NCBI GenBank assembly: GCA_031002005.1
Contig: CM061921.1
Span: forward strand, 149,019,283 to 149,083,282
Direction: 5' to 3'
Length of the DNA stretch: 64,000 bases
From: Vandiemenella viatica
Lineage: Eukaryota > Arthropoda > Insecta > Orthoptera > Morabidae
Shown: positions 22,414-33,678 of the stretch, piece after piece
How the letters are laid out: every line of letters begins with the position of its first letter
Position numbering within the stretch: position 1 is the stretch's first letter
Notes under the pieces: generated by a model
Told to the model about the DNA's origin: nothing
Database searches by the model: none
The model's input: the letters and a program-made list of their open reading frames with translations, nothing else
Made by a program: the position numbers and the translations under genes

Positions 22414-22645
22414 TTTTTTTATGGCTTTACGGCTCGTCGACGTCGAGGCAATTAGAGCCAGAAACGACTGGAGAAGGAACGAGAAGAAATTCGGCCATGG
22501 CCTTTTGCACGAACCAACCCAGCATTCGCCTGGAGTGATTTCGAGAAACGATGGAAAACCGAGATCTGTATGCCCGAATGCGGATTCGAGCCTGCGTACT
22601 CCCGAATGAGAAGCCAGTAGTCCAAGCCGTTAATCCACATTTTAA
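22414..22645 (-). repeat. SINE family A copy
   Basis: A plus-strand T-run, TTTACGGCTCGTCGACGTCG, ATTCGGCCATGGCC and CATTCGCCTGGAGTGATTTC, then a complement of box B. It pairs with 22113-22350 as an inverted repeat. Confidence 0.85.
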
Positions 22646-22735
22646 ACTGGTTCTTCAGGAATTTATTTCAGTTACTGCATATTTGTTGGCTCGTTATACT
22701 GAATTCGTCGATGGAAGATGTTTAAGGAATTTCAG

Positions 22736-22847
22736 TAGTTGACAGCCTTAACAAACTAGAAGGCAGCACAGTATACAGATTGTCTTCATCTATCAGGAAG
22801 CTCATATACGGTGACCACTGTGCACCTTGGATTAGGCTGGCTAGAAC
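22736..22847 (+). other. Candidate host exon
   Basis: A 112-base stretch between AGGAATTTCAG and the strong donor AAC/GTAAGTA. One frame is open (VDSLNKLEGSTVYRLSSS, then HCAPWIRLAR). It takes two bases from upstream and gives two downstream, which is compatible with 15502 upstream and 29001 downstream. No family recognised. Confidence 0.25.
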
Positions 22848-23324
22848 GTAAGTACCATTTATCTCAAAAAGTTATTAACATAGCTGATAAACTATAATAG
22901 AGAATTGGAGAGAAGCCCCCTTCATAATATGTGGCACTAGCGTACTAAACCTTGTTAGGGTACTATGACGAGAACGCTTCTAGAGTTTTCAATGCGGCAG
23001 GAGGACCCAATGTTTAACATTCCTGTTCGCACTATTGCTTTAATAGTACAGTGTTATTCAAAAATATTTAAATCAGCTTGTAAAAATAGGGGTTAGCTGG
23101 ACAAACTTTATCGTTTGGATGAATTAATGCTGAAAACGAAACAACCTCATCTTCTGATGACGGTTCTATCTAAAATTCGAGTTACTTGTCCAAACGGTTA
23201 ATTCTTTTGGAAACAATCCTTCGCATACACCCTCCAGTTCCGCCTGCAACAATAGTACCCAAATAAAGTGATTTGTTTTCTCAAGTAAGCGTTTTCTGTC
23301 TGAAGCCAAACAGATCACCATACA
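22848..23324. other. No gene recognised
   Basis: AT-rich spacer. Confidence 0.4.
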
Positions 23325-23550
23325 AACTTTTTTTCCCTTCCGGCTTACCGCTCGTCGACGTCAAGGTCATTAGAGGCGGGAAAGGACTGGAGGCAAGGAA
23401 CGGGAAGGAATTCGGCCATACCCTTTTTAAGGAAGCATCCCGTTTTTCGCCTTTAGTGATTCGGGGAAACCATGGAAAACCCAAATCTGGATGCCCGGGC
23501 GGGGATTCGAACCCGCGTCCTCCCGAATGCGAAGCCAGAGCCTCTAGCAC
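23325..23550 (-). repeat. SINE family A copy, well preserved
   Basis: T-run at about 23326, CCGCTCGTCGACGTCAAGG, module, GATGCCCGGGCGGGGATTCG and the head complement to about 23550. Confidence 0.9.
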
Positions 23551-24724
23551 TCTGATGGTGTTATTGACGATTACTTGTAAATAGTATGACTGTTATAAAC
23601 AACAGTTAACACTGAAATGTCTGCTACCCTTAAAACATGTATATTCCATTAGTAATAATTTCTCCTATAGATCTAAATATATACATACTCTGAAAATTGT
23701 AATATTTAGCATTACTACATTGGTATTTTTATGGGTATTAGTGTAAAATAAAACAGTAGATAATCCAAACATAAGTCTGAGCAAGAGATGTTTCTTGTGT
23801 AAGACATTTTCAGTTTTGATCCATTTCCAAACTAACATCTACAACTCATCAGTAATATTAACAGCTTCTCATTGTACGTATCTTATGTCATAATTTCACA
23901 TAATTATTACTGTATCCGTGTTTAAGAAGCTTCTTTTAGAACACTTTAGTACTATTTGTTACTACGCCAAAAAGAATAAGTATTTCAAACCGGTGGTATT
24001 AGTTTATCTATTTTATCTTCATAGTCCATACCATATGTTTTAACTTTTTCTAAAAAATATACCTAGAAAAAGTATAGTTACAAAAAGTACTAGTAGAATC
24101 ATTGACTTTAATGTTTACTGACTGTTTTTAATATATTTTATTTCAGGTTTTATATTTATAAATAAATAAATAAATAATAAATCAGGTTTTATATGGAATA
24201 TTCTTAATTTAATTTCTGAACTGAATCACAGACCTTTACAACACAGTTCGTACGGTATAGACCACTGCCACCTACGAATAACCACAACTATTGTCCGCGT
24301 GTTCCTCGCCACACCCACAACCTGCAGCCTCGCATCCACGTCGAAACTGTTTGTGAAACGAGACGTAACGATGCAGTTAAAAATCTCGTAACAGGCAAAC
24401 TGTAGAAAGCATAACTACATTTTGCATCTGAAGTATTTGCTACACAAAATAATAGAGCACTTCATTTACTAACATCATAAATTTGAATGATTCTAAACGT
24501 AGGTTGAAACGAAATAATCATTCCTACAGACGTGGTTTCGTGATAGCTAAACAGTTTTTAAACAAAATTAAATTCAGAATTGTTTTATATCAAATAGTTT
24601 TCACACTACGTTTTGAAAAATTAAACCAAATTTCACTGAGCAGATAATGCGTTTAATCTCAATTTCTTAAGTCTATAAGCGCGTTATTGGTGAAGCAGTT
24701 GTTTTATAACAGCTTCATTCATGT
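23551..24724. other. Long AT-rich unique stretch
   Basis: No repeat shared with the rest of the window, apart from a short duplicated CAGGTTTTATAT flanking a run of AAAT units at 24146-24195. No coding signal. Confidence 0.45.
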
Positions 24725-25366
24725 CACTTTAGGAAATATCTTTAAAACGTACATGTGACGATTTACTACGTCTTACAAAAGAAGTTTTTTGAGTGACATA
24801 TTTTTATGCCAACCAAGTCACTGACTGGTAGTTGATTTGTTGATCACAGTATCTTTTGCAATTCGTGTTATATGTATTATATTGTTTTCTGATATCGGTA
24901 CTCCGATGTTACTCTGACAACATGAATCACAGAATAAAAGATATCAACTATAAAGCGAGGGACGAAAACTAGACATGAAAGCAATAACTTAAAAGATTAT
25001 TTGATTTTTACATTTTCTTTGATGCAGAACATTGTTCAAGTTTTCACTTTAGGAAATATCACTAAACGTTCATGTGACGATTTACTATATCTTACAAAAG
25101 AAGTTTTTTGTGTGACATATTTTTATGACAACCAAGTCACTGACTGGTAGTTGATTTGTTAATCACAGTATCTTTTGCAATTCGTGTTATATGTGTCATA
25201 TTGTTTTCTGATATCGGTACTGCGATGTTACTCTGACAACATGAATCATAGGATAAAAGAAATCAACTATAAAGCGAGGGACGAAAACTAGACTTGTAAG
25301 CAATAACTTAAAAGATTATTTGATTATTACATTTTCTCTGATGCAGAACATTGTTCAAGATTTCAT
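24725..25366. repeat. Two-unit tandem duplication, period about 320 bases
   Basis: Unit 1 is 24725-25044 and unit 2 is 25045-25366. Both begin CACTTTAGGAAATATC and end GATGCAGAACATTGTTCAAG. They differ at scattered positions and by small indels, roughly 5 percent by eye. There is no coding frame. No third unit is present on either side. Confidence 0.9.
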
Positions 25367-25739
25367 TGCTTGATGGTTCATCTCGTAAGAACTTAATCTG
25401 TGATGTTTGAACCTATGAAGCATTATATTTCGTTTAATATTATCTGGCATTGATAGCTACACTAAATACTACTGTTCAGTTCAACACTGTAGTTGTTTTT
25501 TCCTCGTTTAAGTCCCCATATCTTAAAATGAAGTGAACAATGTTGACTCACGTTTTCAAGAAAAACAAATGTTCGTATCTTGTTATAAAATAACGAACTG
25601 GAAGATTTACTTATGTCCTAAAATATACTTTTCACACCATCAATAACGATATTAAACTGCAAATAGTTTTGTTTGCGTACACAGTAATATATTTACGCCA
25701 ACTTTTGTATACTACGGTGTGAAATGACGGATGTATTGT

Positions 25740-26560
25740 ATCCAGTTTAAACTATGGGAAAGTATAAACACGAACACGTAACACCTCGTGCAGGACCTGC
25801 GCAGAAACACCCGGTAACATGTGGAAAGTACAAAACAAACTTTGCATCCTAGTCACGTTTTCGGCGTATTGATTTCTTTCCGGGTGTTTCGCAGTGATGT
25901 TATAGCGAGCAGAGACTTGCAGAATAAGACAAAATCGACATCAACACAGCGGGAGTGGCTGTTACGACTGACAGTGACCGGTGAGTAGCAAGTTACGAAT
26001 GAATGTTCGGGCAACAATATAGGAGCGGCGATGCGTTGCGGGCTTGCAGCATCAGGCGCAGCGGTCTCTACCTGCACGATGGGTTTCTGCGAGCGGAGGT
26101 CGTTCTGGTCATCTGCTGGCCGAGACACAGCCCGGATACACCCGGCCATAGCACATGTTTCGGCTTACAGGTACGGCGGGAGCGCACACCAATCGATGTT
26201 GCTGTGTCGGGGGGACACGTGACTGCGACTGTGAATCATCGGCCGCGGCTCCACCAAATACCGGAAGCGCATGCGCGCCACCCAGTCCCCTCTCTAAACA
26301 TAGGAGCACACACGTGTTCCTACTATTGCCTCTGTCTACTCACAAATAACCCCGAGGTGGTGCCACCCACTGGAACGATTCCTAGTCGTCGGCTCCTGGT
26401 GGAGAAACTGGAAATTAGAGTTCTCGCCCGGGCTTCCCGCGACCGATCGAAGAAACGCAGAACTGTGTGTGTGCCAAGTCGCGGTGCACACCTGTTCTGC
26501 CACAGTCCTACAATGCTACGCTTCGAAAGGGCAACAAACTCGTTCAACGTAGAGGATACG
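25740..26560. promoter_or_regulatory. GC-rich, CpG-rich promoter-like island
   Basis: GC and CpG content rise sharply against AT-rich flanks. At 26261-26276 an ETS-type site (CCGGAAG) overlaps an NRF1-type palindrome (GCGCATGCGC), a pairing typical of housekeeping promoters without TATA. A CACGTGAC E-box lies at 26216-26223. A 195-codon open frame (26003-26590, plus) and a 98-codon frame on the minus strand cross it. Neither is recognisable, and long frames are expected where stop codons are rare. The direction of transcription cannot be told. Confidence 0.45.
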
Positions 26561-27799
26561 TCACGAAATTACCTAAATTATTTCCCATGAACAGCCGCAT
26601 GTGCATACACATCTACCTGGAGCACTTTTCCTTGTACCTGCCGTTGATATTAACATCCGATTGCCTCTGCAAGGAGACCAGGCGTATGAAAAGTAATAGA
26701 AAAAGTAGTTGTTCACGAATACAATGGAAAAATAGCGTTTATCCTTTCTTAAAGCACTAAACAATTTATTACAGAAATTTCCCGTACTTTAGTGAAATAA
26801 AGAACGTTTTCAAATAAAACTGACTATTTGATGTGCATTTAAAACCATCTGTACCTAGAAGGTTACCATAGAACGTGTTGACCCTTCACGGGGAAATTTT
26901 TTAGTGATTGTCTTTCGCTGTTTTCCCAGTTTTAGATGAACGAGTTGGGTATACGCGTTAAGGTAGAGATTTAAATTACTGTGTATGAGAGATGAAAGAA
27001 TGATACAAATGAAATCTGATGCCAGACTATTCAGGCCTACTATTACGACAAACAACAGCGGCTATCAATTTAAATGTCTCCGTCCACCATACAAGTACTG
27101 TCTTATGTTTTTATTTCTTAGTCTTTAAGGAGAATTTTGAGCTTCAGGTCGGTTGTTTGGTACACAATTTGGTGATTAAGAACTGTGCTTTCTCATATTA
27201 CCTACCATGCTCGCCCAGTTCCCAAAAGTGAATATTTATCGTTCCACCGTATCATAGCGAATACGAAGATGTTTTGTAGCTGAGCACATTTTTTGCATTA
27301 TGTGTATGAAATTAATACTGTTTCGATAACGGCGTTCTCTACATGTTAATTCTAACATCCCAGAAATCAAGTTTTTTGACGATGACAGAGCAATATAACC
27401 ATTCATGAGGAAAGATTATTGCCATATTTAGGAAAATAGTTCTGTACGCCTAATATACTGCCTTCTGACGGAAGATCTATCACTATAAGTTTTTAAATTA
27501 AGCATACAACTACAGCGTTAGACAGAGTAACAAAATACGAAACAGACTAACCGATGGCCAGAAGTAAACTATTTTTCTTGATTGCGCCACATCAGAATGA
27601 GCAGAGGGGGCACGTAGGCACCTGACACGATGGCTGCTCATTTGTATTGACCGAGGTTCACCTAAGTCGTTCTAGAATATTATTCACTGTAAAACATTGT
27701 ACACTACCCGGTAACGTGGATCGCTAGATCAAGAGCCAATCAGTTGTCTATTCTACAACCATCTTGTTCGTTCAAAATTTACATAGAGGATTTTAGAAC
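26561..27799. other. No gene recognised
   Basis: AT-rich. A good acceptor-like TTTTTATTTCTTAG precedes an open stretch at 27122-27229 (ELQVGCLVHNLVIKNCAFSY), but the donor (GTGAAT) is weak, so I do not call an exon. Confidence 0.35.
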
Positions 27800-27960
27800 T
27801 AATATTTGTTGCCGCAGCCACCAAGGGACGGTCCCCAAACTTTGCCTCATAAACAACAAATTTCTCAAACAAAAAATACACTTATCACACACAAAACACA
27901 GTTACACGTTATACAGACCGATGGTAACATCTCAGTTCCACTATTAGTTCCTATTACGAC
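27800..27960 (+). repeat. SINE family C fragment
   Basis: GTCCCCAAACTTTGCCTCAT, AACAAATTTCTCAAACAAA and ACAGACCGATGGTAACATC match the 3' part of the copies at 6.3 kb and 9.7 kb. The head and module are absent. Confidence 0.6.
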
Positions 27961-28677
27961 TTGGCAGTAGGTATTAAATGCTTAACATCAGAAGGGCATG
28001 CGGCCCTAAAATGAAAGCTCTAAATTTCACCATGCTAACGATGAATAAAATTCAGCAATGGCAGGCGACCCTAAAATGTTGGTAAAAGGAGGTAAAGAAG
28101 ACGTGGACACCGTAAGGGTAGCTCAAAGTGATGTTACCATTTGTGACGCATCTAGGATTATATTTAAAAGTAATAAAGAGATTATTGAATGTTTGTATAA
28201 GAAGATTAGTGGTTTAAGCGCTGGACGCAACGTTAGAATCAGAGCGAGAGGGTTTAGAGCAAGAAGTGACTGCTAAGAATTCGCTTAAAACAGATGTAGG
28301 AATTAGAGAGCAGGCATAAACAGGAGCCTTGTTTTAATATGGCCACATTCAACATTTACCAGCGGAGCATCGTATGTGTTGTTCGCTAATTTTTTTCTGC
28401 AGGTAAAGTGTGTACACGGCTGTTTGCTGAGTTTAGATAACGTGCATTTGAGAAATTAATGCCCTATAAGTGTTGGTCATTCGCCGTTTTTTCGCAGACG
28501 AGAACTTGTAAGAAGTCCCTTCATGCTAGGTTTGTGCGTCGAAACCCAAAGTGAGATGCTATTTCCTTTTATAAAAACGGGTCCAGAGAGGTCTTCGGTT
28601 AGTTAGTGAAGCGAATGAACCAGCTCTTAACCGATATAATCTATATTTAGTTTAAGTCCTCAGATGGGTATCATACT
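27961..28677. other. Spacer with an unrecognised 72-codon frame
   Basis: The frame at 28058-28276 (plus) reads KMLVKGGKEDVDTVRVAQSD and NKEIIECLYKKISGLSAGRN. It is lysine-rich and of no recognised family. Preceding context AAATTCAGCAATGG could be an acceptor. Low weight. Confidence 0.25.
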
Positions 28678-28908
28678 TTTTTTGCTTATATCTTTACGCC
28701 TCGTCGATGTACAGGTCATTAGAGTCGGGAAAGAACTGGGAGCGAGGGACGGGATTTGGCTTTCTTAAAGGAACCATCCCGTCATTCGCCTGGATTGATT
28801 TTGGAAAACCATGGAAAACAGAAATCTGGATGGCCGGCCGGGGATTCGAACCTGTGTCCTCCGGAATGGAAGGCCAGAGCGTTACCACTCACCCACTCCC
28901 CCCCGTGT
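28678..28908 (-). repeat. SINE family A copy
   Basis: T-run, CGCCTCGTCGATGTACAGG, GGAAAACCATGGAAAACAG, the complement of box B (GGGGATTCGAACCTG) and the head complement. A block between the tail and the module is shortened. Confidence 0.88.
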
Positions 28909-29000
28909 TAATAATTGATTGTTGTAGGTACATGTTATTCAGCAACTACACAAGTGAAACAAGTGTTGTCTAAGAAACGTTACTAGTAAAACGGTACCAG

Positions 29001-29105
29001 TAATTTAAAGAGAAATTTTTACCAATTATGTCTGGTGAAACCTGTGGAGTTTATAGATTGTAAGAAAAAGTTTGAAGAGCCTGCTGTTAATGCAACATGT
29101 GAAAT
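29001..29105 (+). other. Candidate host exon
   Basis: A 105-base stretch after ACGGTACCAG and before the strong donor AAT/GTAAGTG. The open frame (LVKPVEFIDCKKKFEEPAVN) takes one base from upstream, which fits the exon candidate at 22736, and leaves two. The acceptor lacks a clear pyrimidine tract. Confidence 0.2.
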
Positions 29106-29490
29106 GTAAGTGAACAGTTTATTATACTACATGAACTGGATTATTTAGAGTAGCATGAGACCCTTTTCAAATGCGTTTCAAGAATTTTTGTCTCAGACCT
29201 ATGCATTGATAGCAGTGACTGGATGGATAATAACAACTGTCATGTAACTATAAGATATGATGGTTGTCACACCCTGTATTATTGAGTTGATTGTTTCGTA
29301 TTTAAATTCTGGATTTTCCTAATTTCTTACTTTCCTCCAGCTAATCGAAGATAATATTATGTCAAATTAAAAGTGTTAGTCATCATTTTGAAATGCTTTC
29401 CCTTCCAAAACAGGACTTCAATAAAATTTTACGATATCATTTTTGACAACGATTTCCTCTAATAAATCGCACACAATCCTGTTTCAGTAA
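29106..29490. other. No gene recognised
   Basis: AT-rich spacer. Confidence 0.4.
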
Positions 29491-29728
29491 TACCGAGCGT
29501 GGTGATGTAACGGTTAGCGTTCTGGCCTCGCATTCGGGAGGACGGCGGTTCGAATCCCCGTCCGGGCATCCAGATTTGGGTTTTCCATGGTTTCCCAAAT
29601 CACTCAAGGCAAATTCCGGGATGCTTCCTTCAAAAGGCCATGCCCGAATTCCTTCCCATTCCTTGCCCCCCATCCTTTCCCGTCTCTAAAGACCTCGCTG
29701 TTGAGAGACGTAAAGCAGTTAAAAAAAA
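29491..29728 (+). repeat. SINE family A copy, variant 3' tail
   Basis: CGAGCGTGGTGATGTAACGG head, box B GGTTCGAATCCCC, full module, CTCGCTGTTGAGAGACGTAA tail and poly-A. It is very close to 10126-10371. Confidence 0.92.
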
Positions 29729-30011
29729 TGTTTCAGTATTGCTGTCTAAACACCTAAATTACAATACAATTACATTATAAATTTTCGTTTTGTGTTCCCC
29801 ATATATCCTGAAAGAAGCAATAACTGTTTGAACCCACGAATTAAACCGTTTCGAGTAATCGCAAAGTATTTTCAGTAGAAGACATAGCCAAAACAATAAA
29901 GATTAACGCATTAATCAACGTATTTTAGTAATTTGCAGCACTGGCTTACGTCATTAATAAAACATTCCTAGACAGATATTCGTTTACTTCAATATAACTT
30001 TTTTTTTCCTT

Positions 30012-30232
30012 CGCCGGCGTTGGTAGCGTAGCGTGCGGAAGGTCGCCCCTTCGAGTCTGGCCGCGGGCATGGGTATTTAAGTGTTGTGTCTGTGAATGTC
30101 ATGTCCGCCCTGTGGTGTGTCTAATTTACTGGAAAAAATTCATAGTTGAAAGACTTAAAAGCAACAGATGACATAATTACTATCAAGCTGGCTGTATGGC
30201 CTAAGATGCCATTGGAGGGGAAAAAATAAACT
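30012..30232 (+). repeat. SINE family B copy
   Basis: Head GGCGTTGGTAGCGTAGCG, box B-like CTTCGAGTCTGGCC, GCGGGCATGGGTATTTAAG, tail AGCTGGCTGTATGGCC and an A-rich end. Confidence 0.85.
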
Positions 30233-30369
30233 TTTTCCAAACTTCATTTATGGAAATAAAATTCAGGTGTTAATGACTCGTGCATGGCATACCATTAACG
30301 TTTCGGTAATTTGGAAGAACTCTGGCGAGATGTGTCAACGTCTGGTACTTTCTCTCTGTCTTCCTTTCT

Positions 30370-30382
30370 CTCCCTCCTCCAT

Positions 30383-30459
<77 letters not shown>

Positions 30460-30468
30460 ACACACTAG
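30370..30468. repeat. Compound microsatellite (CT)n then (CA)n
   Basis: A run of CT units (about 30388-30420) is followed directly by CA units (about 30421-30464). It generates spurious open frames on both strands. Confidence 0.95.
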
Positions 30469-30892
30469 CGTAAGCACAGTGGTGGGTGTGAAATTCACTA
30501 AAACAGACTCGTTTGTATCTGTTTGGCAGCTGAATGTTTGTGTACGCGTAATTGGCAGATGTTTGTGTTGGTGGCTTCTATTTCAGTTGGGACGTGCTGC
30601 CTATGCACTGCCGGGACGGCGTTTCTATTTGTAGTGGTGCTGATGTCGTGGGGAACGCCCGCTTCTTTGTCGGAAACCCCCACGCATCTAACAACATATC
30701 GTAGTTCAGGGACCTTTCAATGCGTATTAAAACGTCAAAGGAAACATAACTCATGTAATATTTTATTATTCTTAATTTTTACAATAAACAATATTTTATT
30801 TTCAAAAGATTTTATTCCTTTAAACAGAAGATAATTGATTAATTGAGAAACGTTATGTAATCTCGATATACGAATTAGTCTTGATATAAGTA
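30469..30892. other. No supported gene
   Basis: A 103-codon plus-strand frame at 30523-30834 has a hydrophobic middle (VVVLMSWG), but no family likeness and no splice or start context that I trust. Confidence 0.3.
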
Positions 30893-31105
30893 CAGAGCCG
30901 GGTGGGTGAGTTGTAACGCTGTGGCCTTGCATTTGGGAGGACACAGGTTAGAATCCCCGTCCTGCCGTCCAGACTTCGGTTTTCCACGGTTTACGGAATC
31001 ACCACAGGTGAATGCCGAGATGATTCCTTCAAAAGGCCATGGCCAAATTCCTTCCCGTTCCTTGCACCTAGTCCCTGACCACGTAGTCAACGATTAGTAA
31101 AGCCA
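30893..31105 (+). repeat. SINE family A copy
   Basis: AGCCGGGTGGGTGAGTTGTA head, GGTTAGAATCCCC, CGGTTTTCCACGGTTTACGG, AGGTGAATGCCGAGAT and CCATGGCCAAATTCCTTCCC. Confidence 0.85.
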
Positions 31106-31252
31106 CAAGATCAAAAATCAATGTAAATATATCAGATTTACTTAGGCAGGTCCATAACTTTCAGACGAAGAAAGTGTGGGAGATGATTGATGTAGAGATT
31201 AACTGATCACTTGAAACAATCACAGAAAGAATCTGAGGGAGATCGCTAATCT

Positions 31253-31503
31253 TTTTGTTTTTTTACTTTTGGCTTTACGCCTCGTCGACGGCTAAGATCA
31301 TTAGAGGCGAGATGGGACCGGGGATAAGGAACGCGAAGGAATTCGGCCATGGCCATTTTGAAGGAAGCATCCCGGCATTCGCCTGGAGTGATTTGGGGAA
31401 ACCATGGAAAACCCAAATCTGGATGCCCGGACGAGGGTTCAAACCCGCGTCCTCCAGAAGGCGAGGCCAGAACGTTAACCGTTCACCCACCACGCTCGGT
31501 CCA
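31253..31503 (-). repeat. SINE family A copy, near complete
   Basis: T-rich start, TTTACGCCTCGTCGACGGC, module, GGGTTCAAACCCGC and ACCACGCTCGGTCC at the head end. Very similar to 14322-14568. Confidence 0.92.
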
Positions 31504-31687
31504 CTCATCGTTAACAAAAGAGTACAACAGATAGATTTTGTAGCGCTCTGTCGGATTTAAATACAACTTTTTGGTATTTCGGAGGGAAAGGGCCAAGCAG
31601 TTAACTGAGGCAGGGTAGCTTACTGTAATTTTTACTGTCTGTCTTTCTACTCCTTGTGCACTCCAGTAGCCACATTACTTCTTGAAT

Positions 31688-31905
31688 GGAACCTGGTGAG
31701 TGAGTGTACAATGCATTATGGACGAACCTGGTTCGATTCCAGATCCAGCCGTCCTCATTTCGTTTCTCCATGATTTTCAGAAATCAGGCGAATACCAGGG
31801 AAGTTATTTTATAACTGCCATGACAAAATTCCTTCCTATTCATCGCCCCCAATCCTAGCGCGACTCTAATGACATCGCCGACAGTGAGCCGTAAGGCCCT
31901 AGCAA
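31688..31905 (+). repeat. SINE family A copy, diverged
   Basis: ACCTGGTGAGTGAGTGTAC head, CTGGTTCGATTCC box B, AAATCAGGCGAATACCAGGG and AAATTCCTTCCTATTC. Many substitutions. Confidence 0.7.
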
Positions 31906-32239
31906 AATCCTCGGTTCCAACACGCGCATCAAAACTCTATTGTGCGAGACTCACAACTTCAAATCTTTAGGGAGACGTTTAAAATTTTTTTAAACTTAGG
32001 ATCTCCTATTCTTTTCGTGGCCGAATTTACAATCGCAGACTAATATAGAAAGCTGGCAGAAGGATCGGTGTTTCTTTTGAAAGGCTTTTATGGTGCACCA
32101 ACAAAAAAGGAAACGTGTGTTATTTATCAATTATAAACAGCTGTGGTCATCGCCCTAACACGAACTAAATAATCAAAATCAGTTACCAAGCTCAGCTGTG
32201 AAGTGATTAATTCTCGGCCATGAAATCCATTTTTATTTT
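31906..32239. other. No gene recognised
   Basis: AT-rich spacer. Confidence 0.4.
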
Positions 32240-32440
32240 TTTTTTTTTTATTTTTTATTTCGGTTTTTCAGTGGTCTCCACCTCATCGACATTACGGGAA
32301 GGAATTTTGCGATGATCTGTTCAAGGAGTGCTTTCGCAAAACCATGGAGAACTTAGATCTGGATGGCCGGATGAGAATTCGATTCCGCGTCCTTCCAAAT
32401 GCCGAGTCCGACAGTTATGGCTTACCCACCGGACTCGGAC
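32240..32440 (-). repeat. SINE family A copy, diverged, inverted partner of 32466
   Basis: CCTCATCGACATTACGGG, AAACCATGGAGAACTTAG, GGATGGCCGGATGAGAATTC and the head complement CCCACCGGACTCGG. Confidence 0.7.
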
Positions 32441-32465
32441 TGATACTCGGAAGAACGAAGTTTTG

Positions 32466-32640
32466 GCTCCCAGGCCGGCAATCCAGATTTCGGTTGTATA
32501 TTTTTACCCGAAATTACACCAGGTGAATGCCGGGATAGTCTCTTCAATTTGTTGTAGTTGAATTCCTTCCCCTTCTTTGTCCCAAATCCTCTCACGGCTT
32601 TAATGATCTCATCATCGACGAGCCCTAAAGTCCTTAAAGA
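32466..32640 (+). repeat. SINE family A copy, diverged
   Basis: GGCAATCCAGATTTCGGTTG, AAATTACACCAGGTGAATGC, GAATTCCTTCCCC and CATCATCGACGAGC tail. Head reduced. Confidence 0.7.
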
Positions 32641-32741
32641 AATCAGTGCTTGAACGGCTATCACAAAATGAACAGTAAATCTGAAATAGTACAGCTTGAA
32701 AAGGGGCCAGGCATACTCCCAAACAAATATAATACACATAA

Positions 32742-33678
32742 ATTGATCAGCCAGAACATTATGACCACCTACCTAATAACCCGTATATCCACCTTTGACA
32801 CGGATAACAGCGGTGACGCGTTTTGGATGGAAGCAATGAGGCCTTGGTAGGTCGCTGGAGAGAGTTGGCACCACATCTGCACACACAAGTTACCTAATTC
32901 CCTTAAATTCCGTGGAGGGGAGCTATGATCTCTGACGCCACGTTCAATCAGATCCCAGATGTGTTCGATCAGGTACAGATCTGGCTACTTGGGGACCAGC
33001 ACATCAATTGTAATTCGCCACTGTGTTCCTCGAACCACTCCATCACATTCCTGGCCTTGTGACATGGTGCACTATTTTGCTGATAAATGCCACTGCCATC
33101 CAGTGAGGATGGTCACGTGCCCATTTCAGTCGTAGTTGCCGATGTCGTGGTGTTAACATTGGCACATGCATGGGTCGTCGTCTGTGGAGGCCCATCGTTA
33201 GGAATGATCGGTGCACTGTGTGTTCAGACACATTTGTACTCTGCCCGGCATTAAAGTCTGATGTTAGTTTCGCCACAGTTCGCCGGCTGTCCTGTTTTAC
33301 CAGTCTGCCCAGCCAGCCTACGTGGCCCGACATCTGTAATGAGGGGTGGCCGCCCAATTCCTCGACGTTTGGACGTGGTTTCACCTTGGTTTCGCCTCTT
33401 GTTGAAGACACTCACAACAACACTCCTTGAACACCCGACAAGTCGTGCAGTTTCCGAAATGCTCGTGCCGAGCCTCCGGGACATCACAATCTGCCCTCGG
33501 TCAAACTCAGATAGTTCGCGCACCTTCCCCATTCTAAACACGGATAACACGCTCACTGATACTACATGCATCGTGCGTGTATCTGACTAGCACTCATTCT
33601 TCGTCAGGTGACGCTGCTATCGCCTGGACGGGTTTATATCGATAGTAGGTAGGTAGTCATAATGTTCTGATCAGTGTG
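32742..33678 (-). mobile_element. Tc1/mariner-like element, internally deleted
   Basis: The ends are near-identical inverted repeats: left TTGATCAGCCAGAACATTAT, right on the other strand ACTGATCAGAACATTATGAC, both continuing into a GACYACCTACCTA sequence. On the minus strand a transposase starts at 33532 ([20 protein letters not shown]) with an HTH ([20 protein letters not shown]). After a frameshift it continues with [20 protein letters not shown] up to WARDHPHW. There the SDESRF region with the first catalytic Asp is missing, and reading resumes at QQNSAPCHKARNVMEWFEEH (normally QQDNAPCH), so roughly 400 bases have been lost. The end after WSPSS is frame-shifted. Confidence 0.9.

Noticed and set aside
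24146..24195. Possible start of a CRISPR-like or satellite array
   Set aside because: Only a short run of AAAT units with one duplicated 12-mer; no spacers and no array.
26003..26590. 195-codon open frame as a real gene
   Set aside because: It lies in GC-rich DNA where stops are rare, overlaps other long frames on both strands and shows no recognisable motif.
27122..27229. Exon after a strong acceptor-like TTTTATTTCTTAG
   Set aside because: The donor (GTGAAT) is poor and the phase does not fit the neighbouring candidates.
30267..30634. Open frames with Ser-Leu and Thr-His repeats
   Set aside because: They are translations of the CT/CA microsatellite.
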